The notes: a model not told the origin generated them from the sequence alone. Shown: positions 34,355-45,288, counted from the stretch's first letter. The stretch is 64,000 nt of DNA from Effrenium voratum (GCA_963377175.1 CAUJNA010000491.1:91572-155571); one strand, 5' to 3'. Made by a program: numbers and translations.

Positions 34355-34720
34355 TGTATGTATGTATGTATGTATGTATGTATGTATGTATGTATGTATG
34401 TTATGTATGTATGTATGTATGTATGTATGTATGTATGTATGTATGTATGTATGTATGGAATGTATGTATGCATGCATGTATGTATGTATGTATGTAATGT
34501 ATGTATGTATGTATGGATGCATGCATGCGTGCATGCATGCATGCATGAAAGTATGTATGTATATATGTATGTATGTATGTATGTACCTCAATGCAATGCA
34601 ATGCAATGCAATGTAATGCAGTGCAGTGCAGTGCAGTGCAGTGTAGTGTAGTGTAGTGTAGTGTTTGTTTGTATGTATGTATGTAATGTATGTCTGTATG
34701 TATGTACATATGTGTGCAAA
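31375..34720 (+). repeat. Giant ATGT tetranucleotide array
   Basis: Irregular TGTAATGTAATG and GGTA repeats to about 31935, then almost pure ATGT to about 34580, with single-base phase slips (for example TAATGTATG) every 50-400 bp, then TGCA/GTAG variants. All long ORFs here (MYVC on +, HTYI on -) are repeat translations, not genes. Confidence 0.98.
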
Positions 34721-34729
34721 TCTCGGGTG

Positions 34730-35329
34730 TGCTACAAACCTGCAGAGCTTTCCATGGAGTAACGTTTCAATAGGTTGATGACCAACTTTCAGAAACAGGC
34801 TTCGCACCGTTCCACAGCGTTGAGTCCGCACTTTGGAGCCCTTTCTGTTGCACAAGGTCCGTCCCAGAGCTCTCAGGTATGGAGCTAGGAATCAAATTGG
34901 CCCAAGCTCTCTGAATGCGAGACCCTTGCAATGCAGCGCCAGATGCATGTTCTTGCCAAGTTCCGGTTCCGGCGCGGCATGCCTCGGCAACGCGCACCAA
35001 TTGAAGGTGTGGATCCGCTGCTCGGGGATTTGGACAAACAGATGCTCAGCTGGACGCAGCAGACCTGACAGAATATGGCTGCGCACGTTACAAATATCAT
35101 GCTGATTGCTCGATCCTGTCTCAGCGGTGTCCATTTTAAAAATGGGCGCACTGCCACGTTGGGCGGGACTTCTTTTCCTGGCGACATGTCCCAGTCCTCG
35201 TAGCTTTGTTGGGGCCCAGTCGGAGGAGGGATCAGACATTCCAAAGAGTTTGGCTCATTTGTAAGCCCCCCAACATCGTGTTTCTACAAAGAGTACTTTC
35301 CATTGCTTGCCAGTGTCAGTTGCGGATCA
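34730..35329. other. Unassigned sequence, possibly the rest of a LINE fragment
   Basis: Overlapping minus frames (34885-35244 and 34892-35239) follow the 2A-bearing fragment but show no endonuclease or reverse-transcriptase motif. Confidence 0.35.
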
Positions 35330-35617
35330 CTACACCAGCAACCTTTTTGATAACTTGCTTTCAAAGTAGAAAGCACGCATTAAGTCAAGTGCATGACATG
35401 TCGATTGCGTGCACTGCCACTTTGGCCCAGGATTGGTTTCTACGGTTCGAAGAAGGTGCAAGAGGCCAGCATTGGTATTCTTGCACGCTGTTGGGCGGCG
35501 TGGTTGAGGAGGTACGTTGCCGGATCTTTCGACCGTCTCGTGGCTTGCTTTTCTTTTGCATTTCAAGCTACCGCATATCCAGCCTCGCCCGCCTGAGAGT
35601 GGTGCCCGAGCGCACAC
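35330..35617 (-). pseudogene. LINE-type ORF fragment with a 2A-like motif
   Basis: The minus frame contains LLHLLRTVETNPGPKW (motif at about 35422-35442). The NPGP core and the preceding Glu match 2A ribosome-skipping peptides, except that the usual first Asp (DxExNPGP) is Thr here. The next residues, WQC..STC, resemble the start of the PHD-like finger that follows 2A in the N-terminal ORF of several non-LTR retrotransposons. No further LINE domain was found, so I read it as a truncated 5' remnant. Confidence 0.5.
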
Positions 35618-35629
35618 CTACACTTGGCG

Positions 35630-38190
35630 TGCGGCGTATGTGCGTGCGTTCGTGCGTGCGTGTGCAAGATCTGGATAGCCCCGTTGCAATGCCTGTCACC
35701 CGCCAAAACCGCGTGGATTTCAGCACGCACAAGCAATGGTGCATCAGACCCTTTTTATTGCACTGCGGTGCATCTAAAGGGAATCCGACTGTGTGCTTGA
35801 ACATTTGCTTGAAGGCCATCCCGTTCGCAACAGAAACCGGCGCCGAAAATTGCACCTGAAAGAAGAGCTTCATTCTCCAAGAGCACAGCTACCCATAGTC
35901 ACCTGACAAGGCTGGGGATGTTGGGGGTCCCGCAAGAGGCACATGACGAAGGAGGTTCAAGAGGCACATGACGAAGGAGGCCGAGGAAAAGCCTGCTTTC
36001 TGATTCAGAGTCATTTCACGGCCCAACACGGTTCAAACAAAAATCAGCTGCATTGCCGAAACTGAGCGAAATGCAGACCGACCTGGAAGACGGGGCGGGG
36101 GGGGTGGCTAAGGCTTCCCTCCCGGTCCGAGTCAAAAGTGGCTCTTTGCGAAAGCAAGCACACTTTGTGGGTTGAGCCCAAAATGCAGGCCCCGAAAGCC
36201 GACAGCTTTGGCAAGGATTGCGGAGCGAGAGATCCATTCCATTCCAGACCCGCCTTGGCAAGCTGGGTATCATAGTATCCCTGAAATCCCGGCTCTTGCT
36301 CGTAAAGAGCTCGTTTCCAGAATTGCCAAGGCGGGATGATCCCATGTTCTTTGTGTGTGTGTGTGCGGCCTGGCCCTGGCCTTTCCCTTTGGTGTTCTCG
36401 CTGTGTTCTCTTTGCTCGGATTTGCCGTGGGTTTTGGTCTTTTCATCGGCGCATTTGGGCCGCGGGTCAGTGCGAAAAGGATGGCCTCCACCACCTACAC
36501 GCAAGAAACCCGCGTTGGCGGATGTCTAGAGTGAGCCATATAGGAGGACTTGAAATGCGGTGCCAATCAGAAATGATGCGCCTTCGCCCAAGAGCTCATC
36601 TTTTCCACGTGTTGTTAATAGCCACTGGCACGTGCAGCGCGACATCACGGAAGTTCTAGCTGAGGCAAGTGAACGTGGTTTGAGGTAGGTTTACAACTTG
36701 AACTGTCTTTTGCCAAACCTTGCAAGTCTCGACTTACAAGCGACAGACTGCCAGATTCCTCAATGCGTGACAAATCTGGCCCACCAGGTTGCCGGGGGTG
36801 ATGTGGCCTCAGCGCGTCTTCGCGTGGGAAGCGCAGTGGTGGCTAGGACGCCGTCCAAGGACTGTTCGCTGTGCGGCGAAGGAGGCACTCCCTTTGAATC
36901 CTTTTGCAAGTATCCAACAATTTGTTTTGCTGGAACGAGCACAGTTGCTCCTGTATGCTGGTCCCTTGCTGGAGAGCAACCTTGCAACTCCAATGGTAAA
37001 GCGAATCAGGGTGCGGAAGATTTCAACTTTGTTAAAGGGAATGCAGACGTACTTGGCTTGAACACAATGCACAACATATTGTGACGTGTGGAGAGTGGTG
37101 CAGCCTGTTGTGGAGAGGCGGACGGATTTTGCAAGAGGTTGAAATCATCAGCCAAGCATGTTGCAGGATGGTCTCATTGGCCTAGTGCTTGGGCATCTCG
37201 GCAGGGGGTCAGGGGCAAGTGGGGACGTGGGAGGGTGGCCGCTCACCATAGACGCAGCTCCAGTACGCCGGGTGCATATTCCCACACGTGTACTCGCGGC
37301 CCAGAGAGATCACACCTGAATCTCGTGGCTCATCTCAGGCTCTCCTTGGGCACCGCAATTGGCCTTGCGCTGCAGCGGCGTCTTTGAGGCACCAAACGTG
37401 TTTCACAGCGAAGAAACCGCAAAGCTGCGAGCCCGAAAAAGCAAAAAAAGAGCCGCTGCTTGCCGTGAGTTGCAGAGGCAAGGCGCCGGCCTGAGGCCTG
37501 ACCCACCAGCTCCATCGCAGCATGCGCAATCTCGCAGAACTCATGGACCGCGGGGGTGGGGCAGTGGGACAGAGGTGGGGAGGCGCCAAGCTCCAGGACT
37601 TGCTTGGATAGATGTTGGCTTGGCCAAGGGCCTGCAACTTGCTGGGCTTTTGACACGAAATCGTGCGCCTCATAGAATGGAACTGCTGCGGAGCATGCTA
37701 CCGAAAGGAGAAGCCTCAACTTCTTGCGCGACTACTGGCGCTTGCCAGCCATTTGTATGGCACCTAGACTCATGTGATTCAATTTTGTCGGTGGCAATGT
37801 TCCAGGTTCAGTCGAGCATTCACATAAGTGTTGGTCTACTGTTCTATTGCTCCTTGTCTAGGATTGGCTTGATTGGTGTTGGGACTTGCTGCTTCCAGTT
37901 TTGCAGAGATGCGCCTGCCTCCCAAATCTGTATTTGTGAACATGAGCAGCATAAGATCCGCGGCTGTGCGGACTTTGAAGGTCCTTCGGTAAGGCGGTAG
38001 CCTGTAGCCTCCATACCACGAGGTTTGCCTTGCCACCGCATGGGGCGGCCTTGGCAGCGCCCGGGCAGGCGCACATGGTGCTGGTTTGGGTTTCCTCCGC
38101 CGAGCAACGCTCAATCAAAAGCCAACAGCTTCGGCGAGTTGCATTTGGCTGTGAGTCAAAACCCCCCTGTATTGGGCTACGAAGGGGTTA
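35630..38190. other. Unassigned sequence
   Basis: A short tandem duplication of AAGAGGCACATGACGAAGGAGG lies at 35935-35982. ORFs at 36698-37084 and 37359-38000 (+) have no family resemblance and no clear exon structure. Confidence 0.4.
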
Positions 38191-38194
38191 CCCT

Positions 38195-38265
38195 GCCGTT
38201 CAATACCCCGTTCGATAGGTAGTGAACAGGTTCGTCCAGTACACTGTTCAATACCAGTCGTTCAT
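38195..38265 (+). repeat. GTTCAATACC repeat cluster
   Basis: GTTCAATACC at about 38198 and 38243, with GTTCGATAGG and GTTCATACC between and after. It is related to the palindromes at 39776-39842. Confidence 0.5.
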
Positions 38266-38404
38266 ACCCCTTGGTCCATCACAGATTTTAAGAGATTTGT
38301 CTTCTCGCTCCCGAGCAGCCCGTTGGGTTTGCGTGCCCGGTGTCCCGCCCTCGCGATATTCTTTTTTGTTCGGTTGTTTCCTGCTGTTTGGCGGGCCGCC
38401 TGTG

Positions 38405-38755
38405 ATTGCAAGCCGCCGCAGGCATTTCTCTCTTTCTTTTGTCTTTCTCTTTCTCTTTATCTTTCTCTTTCTCTTTCTCTTTTCCTTTCTCTTCTCTTGC
38501 GCTCTTCACTTTCTCTTGCTCTTTCTCTTTCTCTTTATCTTTCTCTCTGGCCCTTCTTTTTCTATTTCTTTTTGATTTCTATCTCTCTTTCTCCTTCCCT
38601 TTCTCTTTCTTTTTCTCTGTCTCTCTTCTCTTTCTCTCTTCTCTTTCTCTCTTCTCTTTCTCTCTTCTCTTTCTCTCTTCTCTTTCTCTTTTCCTTTCTC
38701 TTCTCTTTCGCTCTTCTCTTTCTCTTCTCTTTGTCTTTCTCTTTCTCCCTTGCCA
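38405..38755 (+). repeat. CTTTCT polypyrimidine microsatellite
   Basis: Irregular TTTCTC/CTTTCT repeats; one strand is almost pure pyrimidine. Confidence 0.93.
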
Positions 38756-38865
38756 AAGTGTTGCGCCTGCCACGAAATCTGTACCTGACCTTACGAAAGT
38801 GCTGCGCCTGCCGCGAAATCTGCACCTGACCTTGCCAAAGCTGCGCCTGCCACGCAATCCAAACC
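38756..38865 (+). repeat. Family E repeat, about three units
   Basis: Tandem units of about 34 bp built on GCTGCGCCTGCCACGAAATC and TGTACCTGACCTTACGAAAG. It starts exactly where the polypyrimidine microsatellite ends. Confidence 0.7.
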
Positions 38866-39234
38866 ATGCGAAACCTGGTGCGTTGCCGTTACAGAGGGCC
38901 AGGCGCCGGGGCCGCTCCGCACCTGCGCCGCACCCGCGCCGCACCCGCGCCGCACAGGCGTCGAGACAGAGGTGGTTGACATCGACGCACACCCGCCGAA
39001 ACCTGCAGAGGGTCACTCTTTTTCGCGACTTCTATTCCACTGCCGCACGCCCACGCATGTTTCTCGCATGCGTTCATTCTTTCTTCATCTTATCTGCGTG
39101 CAATATCTGCATAAGTCTGCATACGCACGCGCTATCTCATCTTCTGATTCTATCTATCCACGTCAAGCTACATGTGAATGAGTTTCCGTACTACGGAACT
39201 TCCTCCTAAACTTCCTTTGACTACGGCTACTCCT

Positions 39235-39316
39235 ATTCCTACTACTACGACAACTACTGCTGCTGCTGCTACTGCTGCTGCTACTGCTACTGCTACTGCT
39301 ACTGCTACTGCTACTG

Positions 39317-39347
<31 letters not shown>

Positions 39348-39365
39348 GACTACTACTACTACCCG
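39235..39365 (+). repeat. ACT/TGC trinucleotide microsatellite 1
   Basis: ACTACG, CTGCTG and CTACTG blocks ending in pure ACT. Confidence 0.93.
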
Positions 39366-39531
39366 CAGCACGTGTGGTTCGCCCAGAACCACTCTATTGC
39401 ACTTTCCGGTGTCTGTCCAGCTGTTGGCTTAACTAGCCCTCGGTTTAGGGTTTTGGTTTGGTGCTGAAACGCTGGCGGGAGAGCGTGAGGCCCCCCCTCA
39501 AAAAAGTCACCCGGCAAACCACAAGTGCTGG

Positions 39532-39534
39532 CCG

Positions 39535-39602
<68 letters not shown>

Positions 39603-39656
39603 TTGCTGCTACTACTACTACTATTTGTACTACTAGTACTGCTGCTACTACTGCTG

Positions 39657-39710
<54 letters not shown>

Positions 39711-39714
39711 GTGG
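39532..39714 (+). repeat. ACT trinucleotide microsatellite 2
   Basis: Nearly pure ACT interrupted by TGCTGCT blocks. Confidence 0.95.
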
Positions 39715-39775
39715 CGCTAGCTTGGCGCCGGCGTCGTGGGATGCACATGCATTTTCTATTGCAGCCGTTGCAGCT

Positions 39776-39842
39776 TTCATTCAATACCTATTGAACAAGT
39801 GCTGCCGTTCAATACCTATTGAACAGAACGCCGTTCAATGGC
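39776..39842 (+). repeat. Two copies of a near-perfect short palindrome
   Basis: TTCAATACCTATTGAAC occurs at about 39780 and 39810. It is an inverted repeat apart from its centre, and a half-copy GTTCAATGG follows. Confidence 0.65.
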
Positions 39843-40056
39843 GGGGTTTAGGCCCACACCCATTTGAGCACCATGAGCTCACCAAGTGGATTGTGAGGCT
39901 TACGGCGCCTTTGCAGCCTTGGCGGCAGGACCGGCGCCAGTCACAGCTGCCATGTTCGGCTTGGGTGAGCTTGTTGTTGGGCGATGGGGCCGAAGACTTG
40001 AGCTTTGCGGAAGTTGCATGTAGAATCTCTGCCATTTGCCCAATCATTGAGCATGC

Positions 40057-40087
40057 ATCGTGTGTGTGTGTGTGTGTGTGTGTGTGT
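40057..40087 (+). repeat. TG dinucleotide run upstream of the ankyrin gene
   Basis: About 15 TG units ending 40 bp before the start codon. Confidence 0.9.
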
Positions 40088-40127
40088 TGCTAGCGATGAT
40101 TGAACTCAAGCGCCTCCATTTTGCGTG

Positions 40128-41987
40128 ATGTCGAGCCCAAGCGGCATGGATCTTGAGCAGAGCAGGGGATTGTTGGCGGAGGTGCCGCCAAGTCGACGTG
40201 AGCAGCGCGTTTCCGCTGGCCAGAAGCTATTCCTTGGCTTGGCCACAGTGGCAATTTTCGCCATGGCTGCTCTTATGAAGCCTCGGCATTCAGCGAATGT
40301 CAGCACTGGGGAGTTCTTGTCCTTCTTCGAGAGCTCGGCAGATAGCTTCCGGCGTTCCATCTCCGGCGATGCCTTGGCAAGCTGGGATGAGGTCATGTGC
40401 CGGGCCGCTGAGGATGACGAGGCCCAAGTTGTGGCGGAAATCGCGCAGAGGAGCCTTTCAGCTCTGTGGAAAATGTGTGCAACGGGGAATCCTTTGAGAG
40501 TTGCGGCCAGCAACCAAGCCTACATGGCTACGGAGGAGCTTTTGAAGGCTGGCGCGCAAGCTTCGGAAGAACTTGTAGTTGTGGAGGCCTGCCATTACAA
40601 GGACCCCAAGATGCTTCAACTCTTGCTTCAACATGGAGGCAACCCCAACAGCGAATTCGAAGGTCAAACACCTCTGACTTGTGCAGCTGAACAGTGTGAT
40701 GTGCGCATGGCAAACGCATTGCTTTCCGCCGCCGCCAACGTCAACATCCGAGCGGCTGATGACAACACACCCTTTTTGCTCTCCATCCAAAGCAACTGCA
40801 GCGAGCTTGCTCTCAAGTTCATGCAGAGTGGGGCAGATTTGAATGCCACCAACAGCAAGCACGTGAATGCACTTCAGATGGCCTCGCACAGTTGCCTTCC
40901 AAAGGTTGTGGAGAAGCTGATGCAAGAAGGTGTTCCGTTGAATCACACAGACGCAGCTGGGAATCAGGCAATGCACTATGCAGCGGAGGGCGGCTGCATC
41001 TCTGTGATGGGTTCGCTTGTGGGCCATTCCTTCAACAATATCAACCACCCCGGCAAGAGTGAGCGCAGTCCTTTGTTCCTGGCAGTAGAGACTGGTCTGG
41101 TGGAGGCTGTGCAGGCGTTGCTGATGAAGGGAGCTAAGGTGAACCAGCGCGACCAACACGGTGTCACCCCGCTGATGTTTGCGGCCGCCCAGGGCAAGGC
41201 CGAGACGGCCTCGGCGCTGCTGCTGGCCGGCGGAGACCCGCACTATAGGGACGACGAGGGCAACACGGCGCTATGGCTGGCCGCGGAGGCCGGGCACGTG
41301 GCAGTCGTTGAGCTGCTCATGCGAAACAGCGCCCACGCGCCGGTCTTGCTGAAGTTGAAGGGGCGCGAGGGCCGAAGTCCATTGGCGGCCGCCTGCTGGA
41401 GCACACGGCCTGAGATGGTCAAGGCGCTCCTGGGCTATAACGCCGACGTCAGAACTGAGGACGACCAGGGCTGGACTCCACTCGTCTTGGCCACCGAGTT
41501 TCGGGATCACCTGAACCCTGGTGTCAAGCCCGTGGACTCGGCCCAGAGCAATGCCACAATTCAAGCGTGGACCAGGAGGCTCAAAGATGCGGGTGAAATC
41601 GTGAAGATGCTGGTCGAGGCAAAGGCCGACGTGAATGCCCGCGACGCAATGGGCTTCACCCCCGTCAGCAACCTTCTGAGGTTTCACAAGAATGCCTGGG
41701 GGCTCCCGGATCAAACCGCCCAGTTTTCCAACCTCACTCAGGCGGCCGCCGACTTTTTGCTGCGACACCGCGCGGATCCGAACCTGGCATCCTATGGCGA
41801 GTTCGGACAGATTAGTCCCCTGCACTTGGCCGCGTACAACGAGTATCCGCAGACTGCGCAGCTGCTCGTGCAACAGAAAGCAAACCTCACGGCCAGGAAC
41901 AAGTGGGGCCAGACGCCCCTGGACTTGTGTGCCACTGGTACCGGCCGCCCGGAAATAGCCACCATGCTACGTCAGGCGGGTGGATGA
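40128..41987 (+). CDS. Ankyrin-repeat single-pass membrane protein, intronless
   Basis: 619 residues from the first ATG (40128) to TGA (41985-41987). The N-terminus is polar. A hydrophobic segment at about residues 35-52 (LGLATVAIFAMAALM) is probably one membrane anchor with the bulk on one side. Ankyrin repeats then run from about residue 130 to the end: blocks such as GQTPLTCAAE, GNQAMHYAAEGG, GVTPLMFAAAQGKAETAS, GNTALWLAAEAGHVAVVELL, GRSPLAAACW, GWTPLVLATE and ISPLHLAAYN carry the TPLHxAA signature, with D/N-rich loops between helices. A longer linker interrupts the array near residues 455-480. The function is unknown; such repeats mediate protein binding. The 1.86-kb uninterrupted frame contrasts with the heavily split neighbours, which suggests retroposition of a processed transcript or a recent intron-poor gene. 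GC content of the third codon position rises in the second half. Confidence 0.95.
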   Translation: MSSPSGMDLEQSRGLLAEVPPSRREQRVSAGQKLFLGLATVAIFAMAALMKPRHSANVSTGEFLSFFESSADSFRRSISGDALASWDEVMCRAAEDDEAQVVAEIAQRSLSALWKMCATGNPLRVAASNQAYMATEELLKAGAQASEELVVVEACHYKDPKMLQLLLQHGGNPNSEFEGQTPLTCAAEQCDVRMANALLSAAANVNIRAADDNTPFLLSIQSNCSELALKFMQSGADLNATNSKHVNALQMASHSCLPKVVEKLMQEGVPLNHTDAAGNQAMHYAAEGGCISVMGSLVGHSFNNINHPGKSERSPLFLAVETGLVEAVQALLMKGAKVNQRDQHGVTPLMFAAAQGKAETASALLLAGGDPHYRDDEGNTALWLAAEAGHVAVVELLMRNSAHAPVLLKLKGREGRSPLAAACWSTRPEMVKALLGYNADVRTEDDQGWTPLVLATEFRDHLNPGVKPVDSAQSNATIQAWTRRLKDAGEIVKMLVEAKADVNARDAMGFTPVSNLLRFHKNAWGLPDQTAQFSNLTQAAADFLLRHRADPNLASYGEFGQISPLHLAAYNEYPQTAQLLVQQKANLTARNKWGQTPLDLCATGTGRPEIATMLRQAGG

Positions 41988-42276
41988 GTCTGAACGCCTT
42001 TCATCACTCAAGAAGTTGAGGTGCGGCCCAACGGTGCTCCACTGCTGATGCCGAAGTTGCATCACGCGGTGAATTCACATTTAGGTTTCCCTGCGAATCC
42101 TTCAGTGCAAAGACACCGGCTTTTGCAGTCCGCACAACTTGCATTTTTGCACTTTTGCACAACTTGTCCGTTTCACGTCTCCAAATTTGACCGGGTATTG
42201 CTGAAAGTCGCAGCACATGCGCAGGTTGCCCGCAGGACCTGAAGCCCTCCGGCGGCTTTTGGATCGGATTCAATTT

Positions 42277-42380
42277 GGTATGGGTCAAAATTAGTCGCCA
42301 CCAGAAAAAACACCTGCGGGGTAAATGATGCTCCATTTACCAGGGTTTCTGTCTTGGGTGCCGGTTTTTGACCCAGCCAT
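42277..42380 (+). mobile_element. Family A copy 290 bp after the ankyrin gene
   Basis: TATGGGTCAAAATTAG, CCACCAGAAAAAACACCTGC, CCATTTACCAGGG and TTTTTGACCCAGCCA. Confidence 0.6.
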
Positions 42381-42539
42381 TTGCAGATTCAGATTGCACG
42401 ATTGCAGGTGAAGGCCACAGAGGCGAGCTGCAAGGAAGTGCAGCTGTTGAAAGGGGACGCGGGCCACAGGAAGAATGGTTTGTTGCTTGGAAGCTGCAAA
42501 TTTGGCCGTGTCAAGCTTGGTGTTTGCTTCCTGTGACGC

Positions 42540-42675
42540 AGAAATGATCGTGGGTGAAAACCAATGGGATCCCAATTTTGGGGTAGGAGAATTCACCACC
42601 CATTTTAGTCTATTTAAGTGGGGATTGGGATGTTCACTGGGGGTACGGTTTGGATTTTGACCCATGACCAAATGA
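42540..42675 (+). mobile_element. Family B copy
   Basis: GGGATCCCAATTTT, AGAATTCACCACCC, GGGGATTGGGATGTTCACTG and ATTTTGACCCATGACCA. The left end is degraded. Confidence 0.6.
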
Positions 42676-42831
42676 GTGCTACTTCATTTTCGGAGAGCAA
42701 ACCTTTGCAGGTCAGCTGCATGCGATGTTGTCCCACGAGACGCCAGCTGGATTGGCTTGGATCCCAAGCCAGGTGTTCAGAGAGCATGCAACACATGCAT
42801 ATTTTCTCCCAAGATGTAACCAGATGTTTCC

Positions 42832-42916
42832 ATAGGTGTCCTTTTTGGTTGTTGTGGTAGCAAAATAGATGGCCCACTAGGGCCATCTATTTCCCCTAAA
42901 GGGACACCTATGGATG
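42832..42916 (+). mobile_element. Family C copy 2, strong foldback
   Basis: CATAGGTGTCCTTTTTGG at the left pairs with CCTAAAGGGACACCTATG at the right. Inside, AATAGATGGCCC pairs with GGGCCATCTATT. Nearly the whole 85 bp is a stem. Confidence 0.7.
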
Positions 42917-42919
42917 TTT

Positions 42920-44434
42920 CATGATGCCAGGCGCTAAACGCACATTTTGGGCCGTTCACGGCTGATCGCAGATGCTTGGCTCTGCGGCAACTCTGTTTCA
43001 CGCAGCATCAAGTCATGCCGTGTACTGGAACGTAGCTGTTCACTCTTCGTTGTTCCCTGTCACATCTAGTCTTGTTGAACTTATGCCACTGAGTGTACAC
43101 ATCAATGCACCTGTTCCTTCGAACTTGTGCGCTTCGGGGGGGGGGGGGGCGTGTCTCGAATTTTCCAGTTTCAGCGGGGAGCTGGCGGCGTCCTCACGGA
43201 TCGCGGATCCGCGGATCCACGCGGCGCGCGGAGCGCAAGGCCCTGGTGGCCCAGCTTTGCGTGGCCCTGCGCAGCGGTTTACAAAAGATGCGGCACCAGC
43301 TGCTGCCGCCCCGCGCGGCAGATATGCCCGGCCCACGGAGTGAGCTTCAGGGGAGAAGCGCCAAGTGATGCGCTTTTCTTCGTTCCGGTTGGCAGGGAAG
43401 GTGTGCCGGAGCGTGCCGGAGCGTGAATAGTTCTCGGAGGGATGGTTTCGTTTTGCCATGTCAGCCACCTCCTTTGGGGAGACCCTCACTTCACGGTTGT
43501 TGGGAAACATTTTGCCCATTTTTGCTTATTGTGGGGTGGGAAATCCAAATCCACTCACCTGCCATTTATGTTCTTGAACGTCGCTCGAACTTGTCGAAAG
43601 GGACTGCGAGGCCCTGAAGGCTGGAAGCTGGATCTACCAAAAAATCCGCGGGTTATTTCATGCCACCTAGGACCCGCCTGGAATGGGTCCGGAGTCCTTT
43701 TTACCTTCGCTCGGGAGAGAGCCACGAATTGCACTTGTTTCGGGGGGTCAATGGTGCACATTTGCTTTGGATGTTTGGCTGTGGATGGTTTGCGGCGCCT
43801 GTGTCGCATCATCTGACTTAAAGAACTCTGAAGTCGGACTTCATCTCGACTTAGCTGAGGAGCTGAGTGCAATTGTTAGCGAGCCGAGCCGAGAATGAAA
43901 GGCTCGAGAGTGAACAAACTATACTTAGCAGCGTGCTTATGGTTTGCTCCATTTGCATTTGGACACACCATAACATGGAATGCTATCATCATCAGTTTCC
44001 AACAGGAATATGTAGCATGTAACGCTTTCTGCTCTAGGTTGATCAATAGTTTAAGGAGCAGAGCGCGTAGGCAGTCAGGAGCAGTGACAGTTTCTGTCTG
44101 ACGTCTCAATTGGTGATAATCGTTCAGACATGACGCATGATTCGTTTTTTTTTTGGTACGAGGGGTCCGTGGCACGCACAAATGTGTGTGTGTGTGTGTG
44201 TGCGCGCGTGGCTGCTCATTTCGAGTATCCTGATTTTGCCAAACTTTCATATTGGCTCTATTGTTGACAAAGGATATGCATGCCCTCGGATACGGAGTAA
44301 CAAAATGACAATTGGGAAGTGAGCAAAGTGGTTGGGGGCATATTAGACCTGAGGCTTGCATCTGCGGGCCTGATGGTAGCTGGAGCTGAGGCACACGAAG
44401 GCTGGGCTTTACTCATCTTGGATGTGGCAAGCCA
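42920..44434. other. Unassigned sequence with a G run and a TG run
   Basis: Poly-G at about 43136-43149 and TG at about 44181-44203. A GC-rich open segment at about 43237-43320 reads ALVAQLCVALRSGLQKMRHQ after an AG|G and may be an exon of an unknown gene, at low confidence. Confidence 0.35.
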
Positions 44435-44540
44435 AATGGCTGTGGTTGTCAAACCGTTTTGGGATCCCATTTTGGTCGGTTTTGTGGTTGGATTGGGATG
44501 TTCACTGAAGTTACGGGATTTTGATCCATGGCCAAATGAG
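44435..44540 (+). mobile_element. Family B copy with shortened middle
   Basis: ATGGCTGTGGTTGTCAAACC, GGGATCCCATTTTGG, GATTGGGATGTTCACTG and ATTTTGATCCATGGCCA. The GAATTCACCACCC block is deleted. Confidence 0.65.
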
Positions 44541-44841
44541 CAGTTGGCTCACAGCAACTGTTTGCACTGCTTGCCGTTCCAAAGCTTCACGTCACTAACC
44601 TGTCGGCAAAGTACTCTTCCTTATTGGGGGCTCGCTGGGCCGACTTCACTGGCTTCATTTCTTCGGCTTGGTTGTACCTTTTCCTCCGTGTTTATTGTGG
44701 TTTAACTTTCTTCTTTTGGCTGCTGATAAGTTTCATTGCTTGCCAGACTATGAGCAGGTTGGTCCGTAGTCAGCCTTGTTGTGCCGTTTATTCTGATTCT
44801 TCAAGCTGACTTCCTTCGAGCTCGGCCGTGATGACGGCTTC

Positions 44842-45288
44842 TTGCCGGGACCAAAATCGGACTTAATGGCAGCTGGCATCCTTGTTGCAGTAACTTGCGT
44901 CAGGATGCTGAGCAGGGCCAGCTTCGAGATGTTCACAAAACAACTCCGGGAGATAGCAGCACACGCTATCTTCTCTGCTGCGCATGCAGCCGACACAAGC
45001 TCGGACATAACACAACGCTCTCTTCTCCTCGCGGCAGACGGGCAGCCGCGAGATTTGGCCACATACCGAGCAGCTTCCCGCTCGATCGGCAGCCTGCCCC
45101 TCGATGAGCGAGCTTCCTGCTCAATGCGGGGCAAGAAAGATGAAGTTGGCACAGCACGTGAGGTGTTTTGGCAACACGTGGCCAGCAGCTGCCAGCAGCT
45201 GGTAGTCATGTACAGATTCTTGGGCTTCATTGTGCTACTTTCATGCTGCTTTGAGTGTTTGTGCAGGAGTCCTCGGCCACTCCACTGA
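44842..45288 (+). CDS. Hypothetical ORF, 148 residues
   Basis: An open frame on + with Ala-rich helical stretches (EMFTKQLREIAAHAIFSAA) and a hydrophobic C-terminal part (FLGFIVLLSCCFECLC). An equally long minus frame overlaps it, so coding status is doubtful. No family recognised. Confidence 0.2.
   Translation: MPGPKSDLMAAGILVAVTCVRMLSRASFEMFTKQLREIAAHAIFSAAHAADTSSDITQRSLLLAADGQPRDLATYRAASRSIGSLPLDERASCSMRGKKDEVGTAREVFWQHVASSCQQLVVMYRFLGFIVLLSCCFECLCRSPRPLH

Noticed and set aside
31789..34855. ORFs up to 1002 codons on the minus strand and MYVC-type ORFs on the plus strand
   Set aside because: Pure translations of the ATGT array; no non-repetitive protein sequence.
35206..35859. 217-codon plus-strand ORF
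   Set aside because: It overlaps the minus-strand 2A-bearing fragment and has no recognisable domain.
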